Assembly (NCBI RefSeq): GCF_022385335.1
Contig: NZ_CP092431.1
Coordinates: 2,976,001 to 3,040,000 of the forward strand
Length of the DNA stretch: 64,000 nt
Reading direction: 5' to 3'
From: Streptomyces deccanensis
Lineage (GTDB): Bacteria > Actinomycetota > Actinomycetes > Streptomycetales > Streptomycetaceae
Shown here: piece after piece, positions 25,617 to 33,037 of the stretch
Layout: each line of letters starts with the position of its first letter
How positions within the stretch are numbered: position 1 is the first letter of the stretch
Made by a program: the position numbers and the translations under genes
Notes under the pieces: generated by a model
Told to the model about the DNA's origin: nothing
Databases searched by the model: none
What the model saw: only the letters and a program-made list of their open reading frames with translations

Positions 25617-27119
25617 TCAGGCGGTGGTGGGGACGAGGCGCCACTGCTGGCAGTTGTTGTTCAGCCAGGACCACTGGCGTACGTCGGTGCCGTTGGCGGT
25701 GCCGCAGTCGGCGACGTCCATGACCTTGCCGGTGGCGGCGTTGACGATCCGGACGTAGTCGTTGCCGAGGTAGACCATGCGGAACTTCTGGCAGTCGTTG
25801 TTGAGCCAGGACCACTGCCTGATGTCGGTGCCGTCGGCGCTCGCGCAGTCGGTGACGTCGGCGACCTTGCCGGTGGCGACGTTCACCAGCCGGCTGGTGT
25901 CGTCGGCGCGGTCCTCGATCCGCCACTTCTGGTTGGCCCCGCCGTTGCAGGTCCACTGGGCGATGTTGGTGCCGTCGGCCGCGTTGCCGCCGGTGACGTC
26001 CAGGCACTTGCCGCTGTTGCGGTTGACGATGGTGTACGCGGTCGGGGTCGTCGCGGTCTCGCCGGAGGGCCCGGCGATGGTGGTCCCGAGGGCGACGGGG
26101 GTGCCGAAGTTCGGGGTGCCGTCGGCGTTCCAGGTGAACTTCTGGGCACGGGTCGTACGGCCGTTGTCGCAGCCGTCGCTTGCCGCGTCGTTGGCGTGGT
26201 AGACGATCCAGTTCTCGGTGCCGTCGGGCGAGGTGAAGAACCCGTTGTGGCCCGGCGCGTAGACCCCGTTGGCGTCACTGCGCTGGAAGACGGGCGTCTG
26301 CTTCTTCGTCCAGGAGGAGGCGAGCAGCGGGTTGGACCCGGTGAGCTCCAGCTGTCCGAGCTTGTAGTCGGGGCCCCAGCAGGCGCTGGCGGAGTAGATC
26401 AGGAACGTACGGCCGTTGCGGTAGAGCGGCTCGGGCCCCTCGTTCACCTCGCCGCTCTGGGTCTCCCAGCTCAGGGTCGGGCTGGAGATGACGGTGAAGG
26501 TGGTGCTCGCCAGGGTGTACGGGTTGCTGAGGGGCGCGATGACGAGGCTCTGCTTGCTGCCGCCCACCGAACCGCTGCCGGCCAGGTACAGCTTGTTGTC
26601 GTGCTTGAGCACGCTGACGTCGATCAGCCAGCCGCCCGGGTTGAGGTTGGACCCGGCGAGCTGGTTCTTGAAGGTGTACGGCCCCATCGGGTCGGACCCG
26701 GCGCTCTCCAGCACGTAGGTGCGCTGGTCGTCGCAGCAGGCGGAGGCGCGCGGCCCGGCGGAGTAGTAGAGGTACCACTTGCCGTCGAAGAAGTGGATCT
26801 CCGGGGCCCACATGTTCCAGTTGCGGGTGGCGGTGCTGTCCGACCACACCTGCACGCTGGGCGCGGTGCTCAGCCCGGCCAGCGTGGGCGACTTGCGCAT
26901 GGTCAGCTCACCGGTGAACGAGGTCGTCACCAGGTAGTAGTTGCCGTTGTAGTACTCCAGCCACGGGTCGGCGCCCTTCTGCGACTTGACCGGGTTGGTG
27001 TAGGGCTTGCCGTCGGCGGCGACCGCGGGCGAGGCCGGCTGGACGGCGAGGAGTGACGCGAAGAGGGCCAGCAGCGCGGCCCCCATCGTCACCCAGTGAC
27101 GGACTTGAATGCGGAACAC
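25617..27119 (-). CDS. Secreted GH43-family glycosidase with ricin-type beta-trefoil (CBM13)
   Basis: A 500-residue secreted enzyme and first gene of the pair. The GTG start at 27119 has GAAGGGA 6 bases upstream. A signal peptide (L-A-L-F-A-S-L-L-A-V ... A-V-A-A) precedes a GH43 propeller beginning Y-T-N-P-V-K-S-Q-K-G-A-D-P-W, with W-A-P-E-I-H and N-E-G-P-E-P matching the neighbour. From residue ~365 a ricin-B lectin domain has three Q-x-W-type repeats (Q-K-W-R, a Q-K-F variant and Q-Q-W-R) and C-L-D-V-T type beta-trefoil strands for polysaccharide binding. The two enzymes share the catalytic family but carry different binding modules, suggesting cooperative hemicellulose degradation. Confidence 0.9.
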   Translation of the reverse strand: MFRIQVRHWVTMGAALLALFASLLAVQPASPAVAADGKPYTNPVKSQKGADPWLEYYNGNYYLVTTSFTGELTMRKSPTLAGLSTAPSVQVWSDSTATRNWNMWAPEIHFFDGKWYLYYSAGPRASACCDDQRTYVLESAGSDPMGPYTFKNQLAGSNLNPGGWLIDVSVLKHDNKLYLAGSGSVGGSKQSLVIAPLSNPYTLASTTFTVISSPTLSWETQSGEVNEGPEPLYRNGRTFLIYSASACWGPDYKLGQLELTGSNPLLASSWTKKQTPVFQRSDANGVYAPGHNGFFTSPDGTENWIVYHANDAASDGCDNGRTTRAQKFTWNADGTPNFGTPVALGTTIAGPSGETATTPTAYTIVNRNSGKCLDVTGGNAADGTNIAQWTCNGGANQKWRIEDRADDTSRLVNVATGKVADVTDCASADGTDIRQWSWLNNDCQKFRMVYLGNDYVRIVNAATGKVMDVADCGTANGTDVRQWSWLNNNCQQWRLVPTTA

Positions 27120-27147
27120 GGCAAGTCCCTTCGGGGAGCGGCTCTAG

Positions 27148-27209
27148 AGGGGGGTCTTCGAGGGGGATCGTGGAGGGGGTGGTCGAGGGGGATCGTCGAG
27201 GGAGGTTGT
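27148..27209. repeat. G-rich repeated tract upstream of the GH43 operon
   Basis: Two copies of CGAGGGGGATCGT separated by GGAGGGGGTGGT, flanked by further G5-6 runs. At least four runs of four or more G on the plus strand could form a G-quadruplex. As the operon is on the minus strand, its leader RNA would be C-rich and the non-template face G-rich. Confidence 0.55.
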
Positions 27210-27223
27210 CGCGGGAGCAGATT

Positions 27224-27239
27224 GTTCGATATTGCGAAC
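27224..27239. promoter_or_regulatory. Candidate operator palindrome upstream of the GH43 operon
   Basis: GTTCG-ATATTG-CGAAC, a 16-base palindrome with an AT-rich centre unusual for this GC-rich stretch, 105 bases upstream of the first GH43 start. Size and symmetry suit a repressor of LacI or similar type controlling polysaccharide genes. It also lies 122 bases before the divergent LLM gene. No regulator gene is adjacent. Confidence 0.5.
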
Positions 27240-27360
27240 GTTGTGCGTAACTTCGGCCAGAAGGTAAAGGTGAGGCAGGAGGGGCGTCAATGGATGCGAC
27301 ACGATTGATGTCGACGGATCGCCCGGAATAGATCACCGAGGCGGACCGGTTGGCGTTTGC

Positions 27361-28236
27361 ATGGCGAATCAGAACCTGGGGCGATACGGCATCTGGAGCA
27401 TCGGTCTGCGGACGGAGGACCCCGCCCGGCGGGGTGAACTGGCCGAAGCGGCAGCCGAGTTGGAGGAGCTCGGCTTCGGCGCGCTCTGGCTCGGCGGCAG
27501 CACGTCGGTCGGGCACGCCGTGCCCCTCGTCGAGGCCACGTCCCGGATCACCGTCGCCACCGGCATCCAGAGCATCTGGCAGCACGAGGCCGCGGACACG
27601 GCCTCGCGGTTCGCCGAGCTGGACGCCACCCACCCCGGCCGCTTCCTGCTCGGCCTGGGCGTGAGCCACGCGAAGCTCGCGGAGCAGTACCGGCGCCCGT
27701 ACGCCGCGATGGTCGACTACCTGGACGCCCTGGACGCGGCCGGGGTCCCCGCCGACCGCCGGGTGCTGGCCGCGCTGGGCCCGAAGATGCTCCGCCTCTC
27801 CCGCGACCGGGCGGCCGGCTCGCACCCGTACCTGGTGACGCCGGAGCACACGGCACAGGCCCGCGAGGCGCTGGGCACGGGCCCGCTCCTGGCCCCCGAG
27901 CTGAAGGTGATCCTGGAGTCCGACGCGGACCGCGCCCGGTCGATCGCCCGCGCCCACCTCGCGTTCTACCTGACCCTCCCGAACTACACGAACACCTTCC
28001 TCCGCCTCGGCTTCACCGAGGCGGAGCTGGAGGACGGGGGCAGCGACCGCCTGATCGACGCGGTGTACGCGTGGGGCGAGGACGAGCGGATCCGGGCGCG
28101 GGTGGACGAGTTCCACGCGGCGGGAGCGGACCACGTGGCGCTGCAGGTACTGGACGGGCGGGAGGGCGACGCCCTGCCGAGGAAGGAGTGGGCGCGGTTG
28201 GCCGGGGTGGTGGGGGCGCTCCGGACTACGGACTGA
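27361..28236 (+). CDS. LLM-class F420-dependent oxidoreductase
   Basis: A 291-residue luciferase-like monooxygenase-fold enzyme of the actinobacterial F420-dependent subgroup (TIGR03620-like). N-terminal G-R-Y-G-I-W-S, L-E-E-L-G-F-G-A-L-W-L-G-G near 35-47 and I-T-V-A-T-G-I-Q-S-I-W near 64-74 are typical, with H-P-G-R-F-L-L-G-L-G-V-S-H near 90-102 forming the cofactor phosphate site. The substrate is not predictable. It is divergent from the GH43 operon and its last 11 bases overlap the convergent beta-propeller gene. Confidence 0.87.
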   Translation: MANQNLGRYGIWSIGLRTEDPARRGELAEAAAELEELGFGALWLGGSTSVGHAVPLVEATSRITVATGIQSIWQHEAADTASRFAELDATHPGRFLLGLGVSHAKLAEQYRRPYAAMVDYLDALDAAGVPADRRVLAALGPKMLRLSRDRAAGSHPYLVTPEHTAQAREALGTGPLLAPELKVILESDADRARSIARAHLAFYLTLPNYTNTFLRLGFTEAELEDGGSDRLIDAVYAWGEDERIRARVDEFHAAGADHVALQVLDGREGDALPRKEWARLAGVVGALRTTD

Positions 28237-29503
28237 GCGCGGACCCCACGGCGCGGACGAACACATCCCCGATCAGGTTGTTGTCCTCGGGGACGAGCCC
28301 CGGGTGGTACGACTCGAAGACCACCGTCGACTCGTCCCCGCTCAGCGCCGCGTCGCCGACGGTGACGGGCTTGCCGTCCTGCCCCGGAGACAGCAGTTCC
28401 TCCTGCCCGGTGCACAGATCGCGCAGGACCAGCCCGAGGGACGTACGGTTCGCGTCCGCCGTGTTGAGCAGCAGCTTGGAGCCGTCGACGGAGAGGTCGG
28501 ACAGCAGCGTGAGGTCGGTGGGGGCGTGGCCGTCGTACCGCTGGAGCTTGCCGGTCCGCAGGTCGCGGACGAAGGCGTTCACTCCGTTGTTGGTGTCGCC
28601 GTCCGGGACGAGGTCGCCGGCCGCCGAGTTGAAGCCGACCTTGGAGCCGTCGCCGCTGAGCACGGGAGCGAAGGACGAGGTACTGGCGGGCGTCCCGTCG
28701 GGGGTGGCGTCGGCGTGCACGGTACGCCCGCTGCGCCGGTCGTAGACCAGGATGTCGCCCTGATCGCCGGTGCCGGGCCCGGTGTACCCCTCCAGGTAGG
28801 CGACCTTGCGCCCGTTGGCGCTCATCGCGACCTGCTCGCACCGGTAGGAGGTCTTGGAGCCGTCGGACTCCCGGCTGACCCGCCGCACCTCCTGCGTCTT
28901 CCGGTCCAGCAGCATGACCCGGCACGGGAACGAGCCCTGCGGCTCGGCGGCGTACCGGGCGACGAAGGCGACGTACCGCCCGTCGGCGCTGACCGGCGCG
29001 ATGCCGTACGACAGCTGATAGCCGTCGACCGCCGGGGGCGTCAGACGCTCGATGGTGCCGGTGCTCAGATCCATGAGGTGGACGGAGGAGGTGGAGGTCG
29101 CCGTCGAGTACGACCCGAAAGTCAAGTACCTCCCGGACTCGGACAGTTGAGGCGTGGAGGTGGTCTCCCCCGGCACGACCACGCGTTGCAGCGGCTCACC
29201 GGGCCCCGTCCGGTAGTAGACGCTGTTGCGCACGTCGGTCGTCGGCCCGAGGTTGGTCGCGGACGACACGAAGGCCACGACGCGCCCGTCGGCGCTGACG
29301 ACCGGGTCGGTGGAGTGGCCGTTGCCGCCGGTGACGCCGTCCGGGGCCACACTGATCCGCTGGGTGGTCGGCACGACGCCCGGTGACTCGTCCTGGGCGA
29401 CGGCGGACGCGGACGACACGGACGTCACGCCCACGGCCACCCCCACGGTCACCAGGACGGAACCGACGGCATGCGCCAGCACACGTAACACAGGTCTCTT
29501 CAC
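28226..29503 (-). CDS. Secreted TolB/WD40-like beta-propeller protein
   Basis: A 425-residue secreted protein. The GTG at 29503 is chosen because AAGGGGGAA lies 4 bases upstream and it begins V-K-R-P-V-L-R followed by a hydrophobic signal segment ending A-S-A-V-A-Q. The mature part repeats a PD40-type blade, for example V-S-A-D-G-R-V-V-A-F-V-S-S, L-S-E-S-G-R-Y-L-T-F and V-S-A-D-G-R-Y-V-A-F-V, about six to seven times. Such propellers bind partners outside the cell; no catalytic residues are apparent. Its end overlaps the convergent LLM gene by 11 bases. Confidence 0.85.
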   Translation of the reverse strand: MKRPVLRVLAHAVGSVLVTVGVAVGVTSVSSASAVAQDESPGVVPTTQRISVAPDGVTGGNGHSTDPVVSADGRVVAFVSSATNLGPTTDVRNSVYYRTGPGEPLQRVVVPGETTSTPQLSESGRYLTFGSYSTATSTSSVHLMDLSTGTIERLTPPAVDGYQLSYGIAPVSADGRYVAFVARYAAEPQGSFPCRVMLLDRKTQEVRRVSRESDGSKTSYRCEQVAMSANGRKVAYLEGYTGPGTGDQGDILVYDRRSGRTVHADATPDGTPASTSSFAPVLSGDGSKVGFNSAAGDLVPDGDTNNGVNAFVRDLRTGKLQRYDGHAPTDLTLLSDLSVDGSKLLLNTADANRTSLGLVLRDLCTGQEELLSPGQDGKPVTVGDAALSGDESTVVFESYHPGLVPEDNNLIGDVFVRAVGSALSP

Positions 29504-29561
29504 TGGTTCCCCCTTCAACAGGAGCACGATGAAAGCGCGCTGCCGACGAAGGGTCAATGCT

Positions 29562-30239
29562 TTGAACTACCTTGCGGGGGTGGACCTTTTCGCAGCTTCA
29601 TGGGCGGCGTTGCGCGCGGCGGTGGCCGACCTCACGGACAAGGACTTCGAACAGCCGTCGGGCTGCGCGGGCTGGCTGGTGAGGGACCTCGTCTGCCACC
29701 TGGTCATCGACGCCCAGGACGTCCTGATCACGCTGGCGACCCCCGCCGGCACCGCGCCCCTGACGGCCGACGCGACGACGTACTGGCAGGTCACGAACGA
29801 CCCCCCGACCGGCGAGGACCCCCTCGCCGCCCTGACGGTCCGCCTGGCGGCGGCGTACGAGGACCCGGCCCTCCTCAAATTCCACCTGGACGACGTGGGC
29901 GCGGCGGCGGGCCGCGCGGCCGGACTCGCCGACCCCACGGCCCGGGTGACCACCCAGGACAAGGTCCTCACGGTCGCCGACTACCTCACGGCGTACGTCC
30001 TGGAATGGACCCTCCACCACCTGGACCTGACGGCCTACGTCCCGACGGCCCCCGGCCCGTCCTCGGAGAGCCTGGCCCACTCCCGCGCGGCACTGGAACG
30101 GGTCGCCGGAGCGGCGTTCCCCGCGTCCTTCACCGACGCGGACGTCCTACTGATCGGCACGGGGCGCCGGGCAACGACGGACGGGCAGCGTGCCGAACTG
30201 GAGCCGTTGGCTATGAAGTTGCCGCTCGTGCTCGGCTGA
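29562..30239 (+). CDS. Maleylpyruvate isomerase N-terminal (MdMPI/DinB-like) family protein
   Basis: A ~225-residue protein of the mycothiol-dependent maleylpyruvate isomerase/DinB superfamily: D-L-F-A-A-S-W-A-A-L-R-A-A-V near the start, P-S-G-C-A-G-W-L-V-R-D-L-V-C-H-L near 27-42 and E-W-T-L-H-H-L-D-L near 145, which supplies the second metal His pair (H-x3-E-x3-H-like arrangement). The start is uncertain: TTG 29562 has GAAGGG 8 bases upstream and gives the family-like L-N-Y-L-A-G-V-D; ATG 29529 and GTG 29580 are alternatives. The gene is divergent from the propeller gene. Such enzymes use mycothiol as cofactor; the actual reaction is unknown. Confidence 0.78.
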   Translation: MNYLAGVDLFAASWAALRAAVADLTDKDFEQPSGCAGWLVRDLVCHLVIDAQDVLITLATPAGTAPLTADATTYWQVTNDPPTGEDPLAALTVRLAAAYEDPALLKFHLDDVGAAAGRAAGLADPTARVTTQDKVLTVADYLTAYVLEWTLHHLDLTAYVPTAPGPSSESLAHSRAALERVAGAAFPASFTDADVLLIGTGRRATTDGQRAELEPLAMKLPLVLG

Positions 30240-30318
30240 AGGGTGTATCCCGGCACCTGCGCGGCACCTTCGGCACCTTCGGCACCACGGGGCCGACTCG
30301 CCCCCGTCGCCCGAGAAC

Positions 30319-30354
30319 ACGTGGACGGCTCGGCCTGAGCCGAGCCGTCCACGT
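30319..30354. terminator. Strong bidirectional terminator
   Basis: Perfect 16-base stem, ACGTGGACGGCTCGGC paired with its exact complement across a 4-base CTGA loop, between the convergent MdMPI and DUF4190 genes. Confidence 0.88.
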
Positions 30355-30383
30355 AGGCCGGGAGCGAGAGCGACGCTCCCCGG

Positions 30384-30668
30384 TCAGCCTCCGACGTACC
30401 AGGTGAAACCGCCGTTGGACGCGGCCACGGCGATCAGCACCGCGAAGATGATCAGGTCCACGACCCCGAGGACGATGCCGGCCTTGGCCAAGCCGCCGCC
30501 GCCCTTCACCCCCGCCTGCCGCAGGCCGACCGCACCCAGCACGATGGCCAGCGGCCCGAGAATCACGTTGAAGAAGAAGATTCCGATGATTCCGCAGACC
30601 AGGCTGGCAATGGCCAGACCATTGGTGCGCGATCCGGAAGTGGCAGAGGTACTGCCGTAACTCGTCAT
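30384..30668 (-). CDS. DUF4190-domain small membrane protein
   Basis: A 94-residue protein. After a short Ser/Thr/Gly-rich head (M-T-S-Y-G-S-T-S-A-T-S-G-S-R-T) the DUF4190 motif N-G-L-A-I-A-S-L-V-C-G-I-I-G appears, followed by two transmembrane helices around a G-L-R-Q-A-G-V-K-G-G-G-G-L-A loop. The ATG at 30668 has AGGGGAA 5 bases upstream. Function of the family is unknown. The next 220 bases upstream contain no recognisable gene. Confidence 0.83.
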   Translation of the reverse strand: MTSYGSTSATSGSRTNGLAIASLVCGIIGIFFFNVILGPLAIVLGAVGLRQAGVKGGGGLAKAGIVLGVVDLIIFAVLIAVAASNGGFTWYVGG

Positions 30669-30888
30669 CACATTCCCCTGATGTAGGCGTACTTGATGAT
30701 GGAGCTCCACTTCTCGGCGCACTTTCGCGCCCTGTGCTTTCCGCAGACCCGAGTGCCCCCGCACGTCGGCTCTACTCCACCGCGACGACACCTTGGTCCG
30801 CGCGCTCGTCACGGGGTCGGGCTGTATGCCGGGTAACCTCCGCTCACCGAGCCGGAGTTCGCGACGACAGACGAGGAGCGACGAGTGA

Positions 30889-31311
30889 TCACCCGTCGCC
30901 ACGGTTCAGAATCATGGACTCCAGAGTCTGCACACGGCTGCTGAGTTGCTGGAGTCTCGCGGTCAAATCGGCCACCTGGGCGGCGAGTCCGGGGTCCGCC
31001 GATTCCCGACTCGGAATTCCACGACCGACGTCGATGAAGTAGGTCTCCTGGTAGTCATCGTGCAGTTGCAGCAGGCCCTCGTCCCTGAGACACCTGATGA
31101 CCGACCGCACCTCGACCTCCGACAAGCCGTACAACCTCTCCACGACGGCGGATTCCGGAAATACCAGCCCGCGCAGAAACCGGCGTTGTTCGACGCCGCG
31201 CCTCACGTCCCCCATCAGCCGTTCCGCAGGGTGCTCTTGATCGGCCGGCTGAGGCCCCGGAAGAGAGATGGTTTCCAAGGCGGATGGTCGTGCACGTTTT
31301 CTCTCGGGCAT
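30889..31311 (-). CDS. Small protein with GntR-like winged helix and C-terminal coiled coil
   Basis: A 140-residue protein starting M-P-E-R-K-R-A-R-P-S, with GAAAGGG 7 bases before ATG 31311. Residues ~45-85 (V-F-P-E-S-A-V-V-E-R-L-Y-G-L-S-E-V-E-V-R then L-R-D-E-G-L-L) follow the order of a GntR-type winged helix, and Y-F-I-D-V-G-R-G follows as the wing. The last 30 residues (L-A-A-Q-V-A-D-L-T-A-R-L-Q-Q-L) form a heptad coiled coil, probably for oligomerisation. No effector domain is present. It could be a regulator of the neighbouring island. Confidence 0.65.
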   Translation of the reverse strand: MPERKRARPSALETISLPGPQPADQEHPAERLMGDVRRGVEQRRFLRGLVFPESAVVERLYGLSEVEVRSVIRCLRDEGLLQLHDDYQETYFIDVGRGIPSRESADPGLAAQVADLTARLQQLSSRVQTLESMILNRGDG

Positions 31312-31567
31312 TTTCAGGCCCTTTCGTCCGTGGTGGATACTGTCCGGCACTTCACGTCTCAGTCATTTCCAGTGTGGCCGGCACCCGGACGTTGAGGCTG
31401 CGCGGACCACCGAGAAGGGCTTCCTCGCTGCCCATCGGGGACACGGAGAACAAGCCGCTCGCCGCGCCTGTCAGGCCAGAGCCGGTCGCGATGGCCCAAG
31501 CGTCCACCAACCGTGCCGCCACCGGGAACCCACCCACACACAAGCACGCAGCAGCTCACGGCAATCG
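31312..31567. other. Gap with no confident gene
   Basis: 256 bases between the GntR-like gene and the second SMI1-like gene. The minus strand contains an open frame ending at 31352 whose peptide includes G-L-F-S-V-S-P-M-G-S-E-E-A-L and V-R-V-P-A-T-L-E-M-T-E-T, with acceptable codon bias but no credible start, so it may be a gene fragment. Confidence 0.4.
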
Positions 31568-32065
31568 TCACGGCTCCACGACACCGACGCGCTCGAACGA
31601 CGCATCACCTTCAATGATCGGGACATCGAGTTCGCCTCTCAACGCCGACCACAGAAAATCCGTGAACGACATGTCCAGTCGAGCCCACTCCCCCATTTCC
31701 ACGATCACCGACCAGTCTTGCCCTGGATTCACTGGCGGCTGGATGAACACATGATTGCCCGAGATCGACCGACACACGGGCAGGCATCCACCAGGGGCCG
31801 GATGAACAGCGAACGGATACAGCTCAGGCTGACTCCTGGACAGTTCTGCGAATGCAGAGGAAGCCTGCTCCCACAGCAAGTACAGATTCAGCCCCTGGTC
31901 ACCACCTGCCGCTCGCGGATGAAAGAGGTAGAGCTGATCACTGATACAGCCTGGACCGTAGGCCGTCACAAACTCCTTGTAGTCCTCCGGAAGCCCTTTC
32001 GTCAGATCTGCTTCCAGAGACCGCCAATCACGGTCAACGTCTCCGTTGCCCTGCGGCTCGCTCAG
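31568..32065 (-). CDS. SMI1/KNR4-family protein, second of a tandem pair (putative immunity protein)
   Basis: About 165 residues. The SMI1/KNR4 (SUKH-1-like) core is visible: W-R-S-L-E-A-D-L-T-K-G-L-P-E-D-Y-K-E-F-V-T-A-Y-G-P-G-C-I with the conserved L-P-x-D-Y and Y-G-x-G, then W-S-V-I-V-E-M near 130. SUKH proteins neutralise nuclease and other toxins. No ATG, GTG or TTG lies between the upstream gene's stop and the domain. A CTG at 32065-32063 overlaps that stop as CTGA, mimicking the usual ATGA coupling. The next normal start (ATG 32182) would add 39 residues read through the upstream gene. Either a CTG start is used or the start codon has been lost. Confidence 0.75.
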   Translation of the reverse strand: MSEPQGNGDVDRDWRSLEADLTKGLPEDYKEFVTAYGPGCISDQLYLFHPRAAGGDQGLNLYLLWEQASSAFAELSRSQPELYPFAVHPAPGGCLPVCRSISGNHVFIQPPVNPGQDWSVIVEMGEWARLDMSFTDFLWSALRGELDVPIIEGDASFERVGVVEP

Positions 32066-32661
32066 TCGTCGAACGACAGGTTCGCGTAGGGGTCGGGCTC
32101 CCCGGTCCAGGGGTTCAGCCCCTCGTCCAGGAGTCGTTGCTCGTGTCCGCCGCTGATGAACCTTGGTGTCAGGTTTCCCCACAAGGTCGCATCGCTCAGT
32201 GGACAGTCGTCGAACTCACGGTAGAAGAGGCCGCAGAGGAATCCGGTCATGCCCCGGTCGTACTCAGCCCATCGGGGAGACGACTTCTGGCGCCGCCATA
32301 CGACGACCGGCCAGCGGTCGGGATCTTCGTGTTCCGTCTTCCAGCACACGATGTCCGCGGCGACGGTGAGGCCCCAGGCCAGAAGAGGTACGGAACCCAC
32401 ATCCCACAGGTCGACCGCATTGCGCGTCTCTCCCGCCATGCCGCCTTCCTCGACCCCGGCAGGCGTGTTCGGCACCAGGATCGAGAAGGAGTCGTCGATG
32501 GCTCCAGCTCCGTAGTGCGACATGAAGGTCATGTAGTCCGAGGGAAACCCGTGCCCCCAGGCCGTTCGAAGTGCAGCCCAGTCGACCTCCTGGTCCTCAC
32601 CGAGGTCGGCCGGCATGACGGACAGGAGACGGGCCACGCCCTCGTCGCGAGATGAATTCAT
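32062..32661 (-). CDS. SMI1/KNR4-family protein, first of a tandem pair (putative immunity protein)
   Basis: A 199-residue SUKH-type protein: V-D-W-A-A-L-R-T-A-W-G-H-G-F-P-S-D-Y-M-T-F with Y-G-A-G-A-I and later W-P-V-V-V-W-R near residue 115. The ATG at 32661 overlaps the stop of the upstream toxin-like stub by 4 bases (ATGA), so translation is coupled. An earlier in-frame Met at 32721 would read through the stub. Toxin C-terminus directly followed by coupled SUKH immunity gene(s) is the standard layout of polymorphic toxin loci. The two tandem copies differ considerably and may neutralise different toxins. Confidence 0.8.
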   Translation of the reverse strand: MNSSRDEGVARLLSVMPADLGEDQEVDWAALRTAWGHGFPSDYMTFMSHYGAGAIDDSFSILVPNTPAGVEEGGMAGETRNAVDLWDVGSVPLLAWGLTVAADIVCWKTEHEDPDRWPVVVWRRQKSSPRWAEYDRGMTGFLCGLFYREFDDCPLSDATLWGNLTPRFISGGHEQRLLDEGLNPWTGEPDPYANLSFDD

Positions 32662-32825
32662 GGCATGGATCCAATCGGCTGGGGCACACCGTTGTGCGTC
32701 ACGATTCCCAGGTTCCGCCACTGCTGTCGCGACGGGCTGTACAGCGAATTCGGGACGACCACGTCAAAGTCGATCCCAGGCGCCCCGTTCTGGTATACGC
32801 CCGAGGCGGCGATGCTACATGGGCC
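32658..32825 (-). pseudogene. C-terminal stub of a probable polymorphic toxin
   Basis: The last ~55 codons of a protein remain, including G-V-Y-Q-N-G-A-P-G-I-D-F-D-V-V-V-P and W-R-N-L-G-I-V-T-H-N-G-V-P-Q-P. They end in a TGA that overlaps the ATG of the first SMI1 gene. Upstream the frame continues but turns into non-coding sequence, so the N-terminal body is missing. I do not recognise the toxin fold. The assignment rests on position, the ATGA overlap with a SUKH gene and the coding-like composition of the stub. It may be a silent cassette that can recombine onto an intact toxin elsewhere. Confidence 0.5.
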
Positions 32826-32985
32826 GACGCTTCCTTGCGAGCGACATAGGGTGGCCCCTCTCCCACCGAAAAGCCTCGCCCGACCACCAGTGACCCTTCC
32901 GTGTTCCCTCGGCGGTTCCAGCACGGTGGAGGCGACTGGGGCGGCTGCCGCTCCCGCTGGTGCTGAGACGGAGGTGCATTGGGTG

Positions 32986-33016
32986 CGCTGGTGGTACTGG
33001 CCAAGTACCACCAGCG
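32986..33016 (-). terminator. Terminator hairpin after the TIR-like gene
   Basis: Perfect 13-base stem CGCTGGTGGTACT / AGTACCACCAGCG with a 5-base loop, 22 bases beyond the stop of the TIR-like membrane protein gene on the minus strand. Confidence 0.8.
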
Positions 33017-33037
33017 GGGCAGGGAGCAAGCTCGGTG

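Noticed and set aside
31352..31543. Possible small gene on the minus strand
   Set aside because: Codon bias is acceptable but no start, ribosome-binding site or family was seen, so it is only mentioned as a possible fragment.
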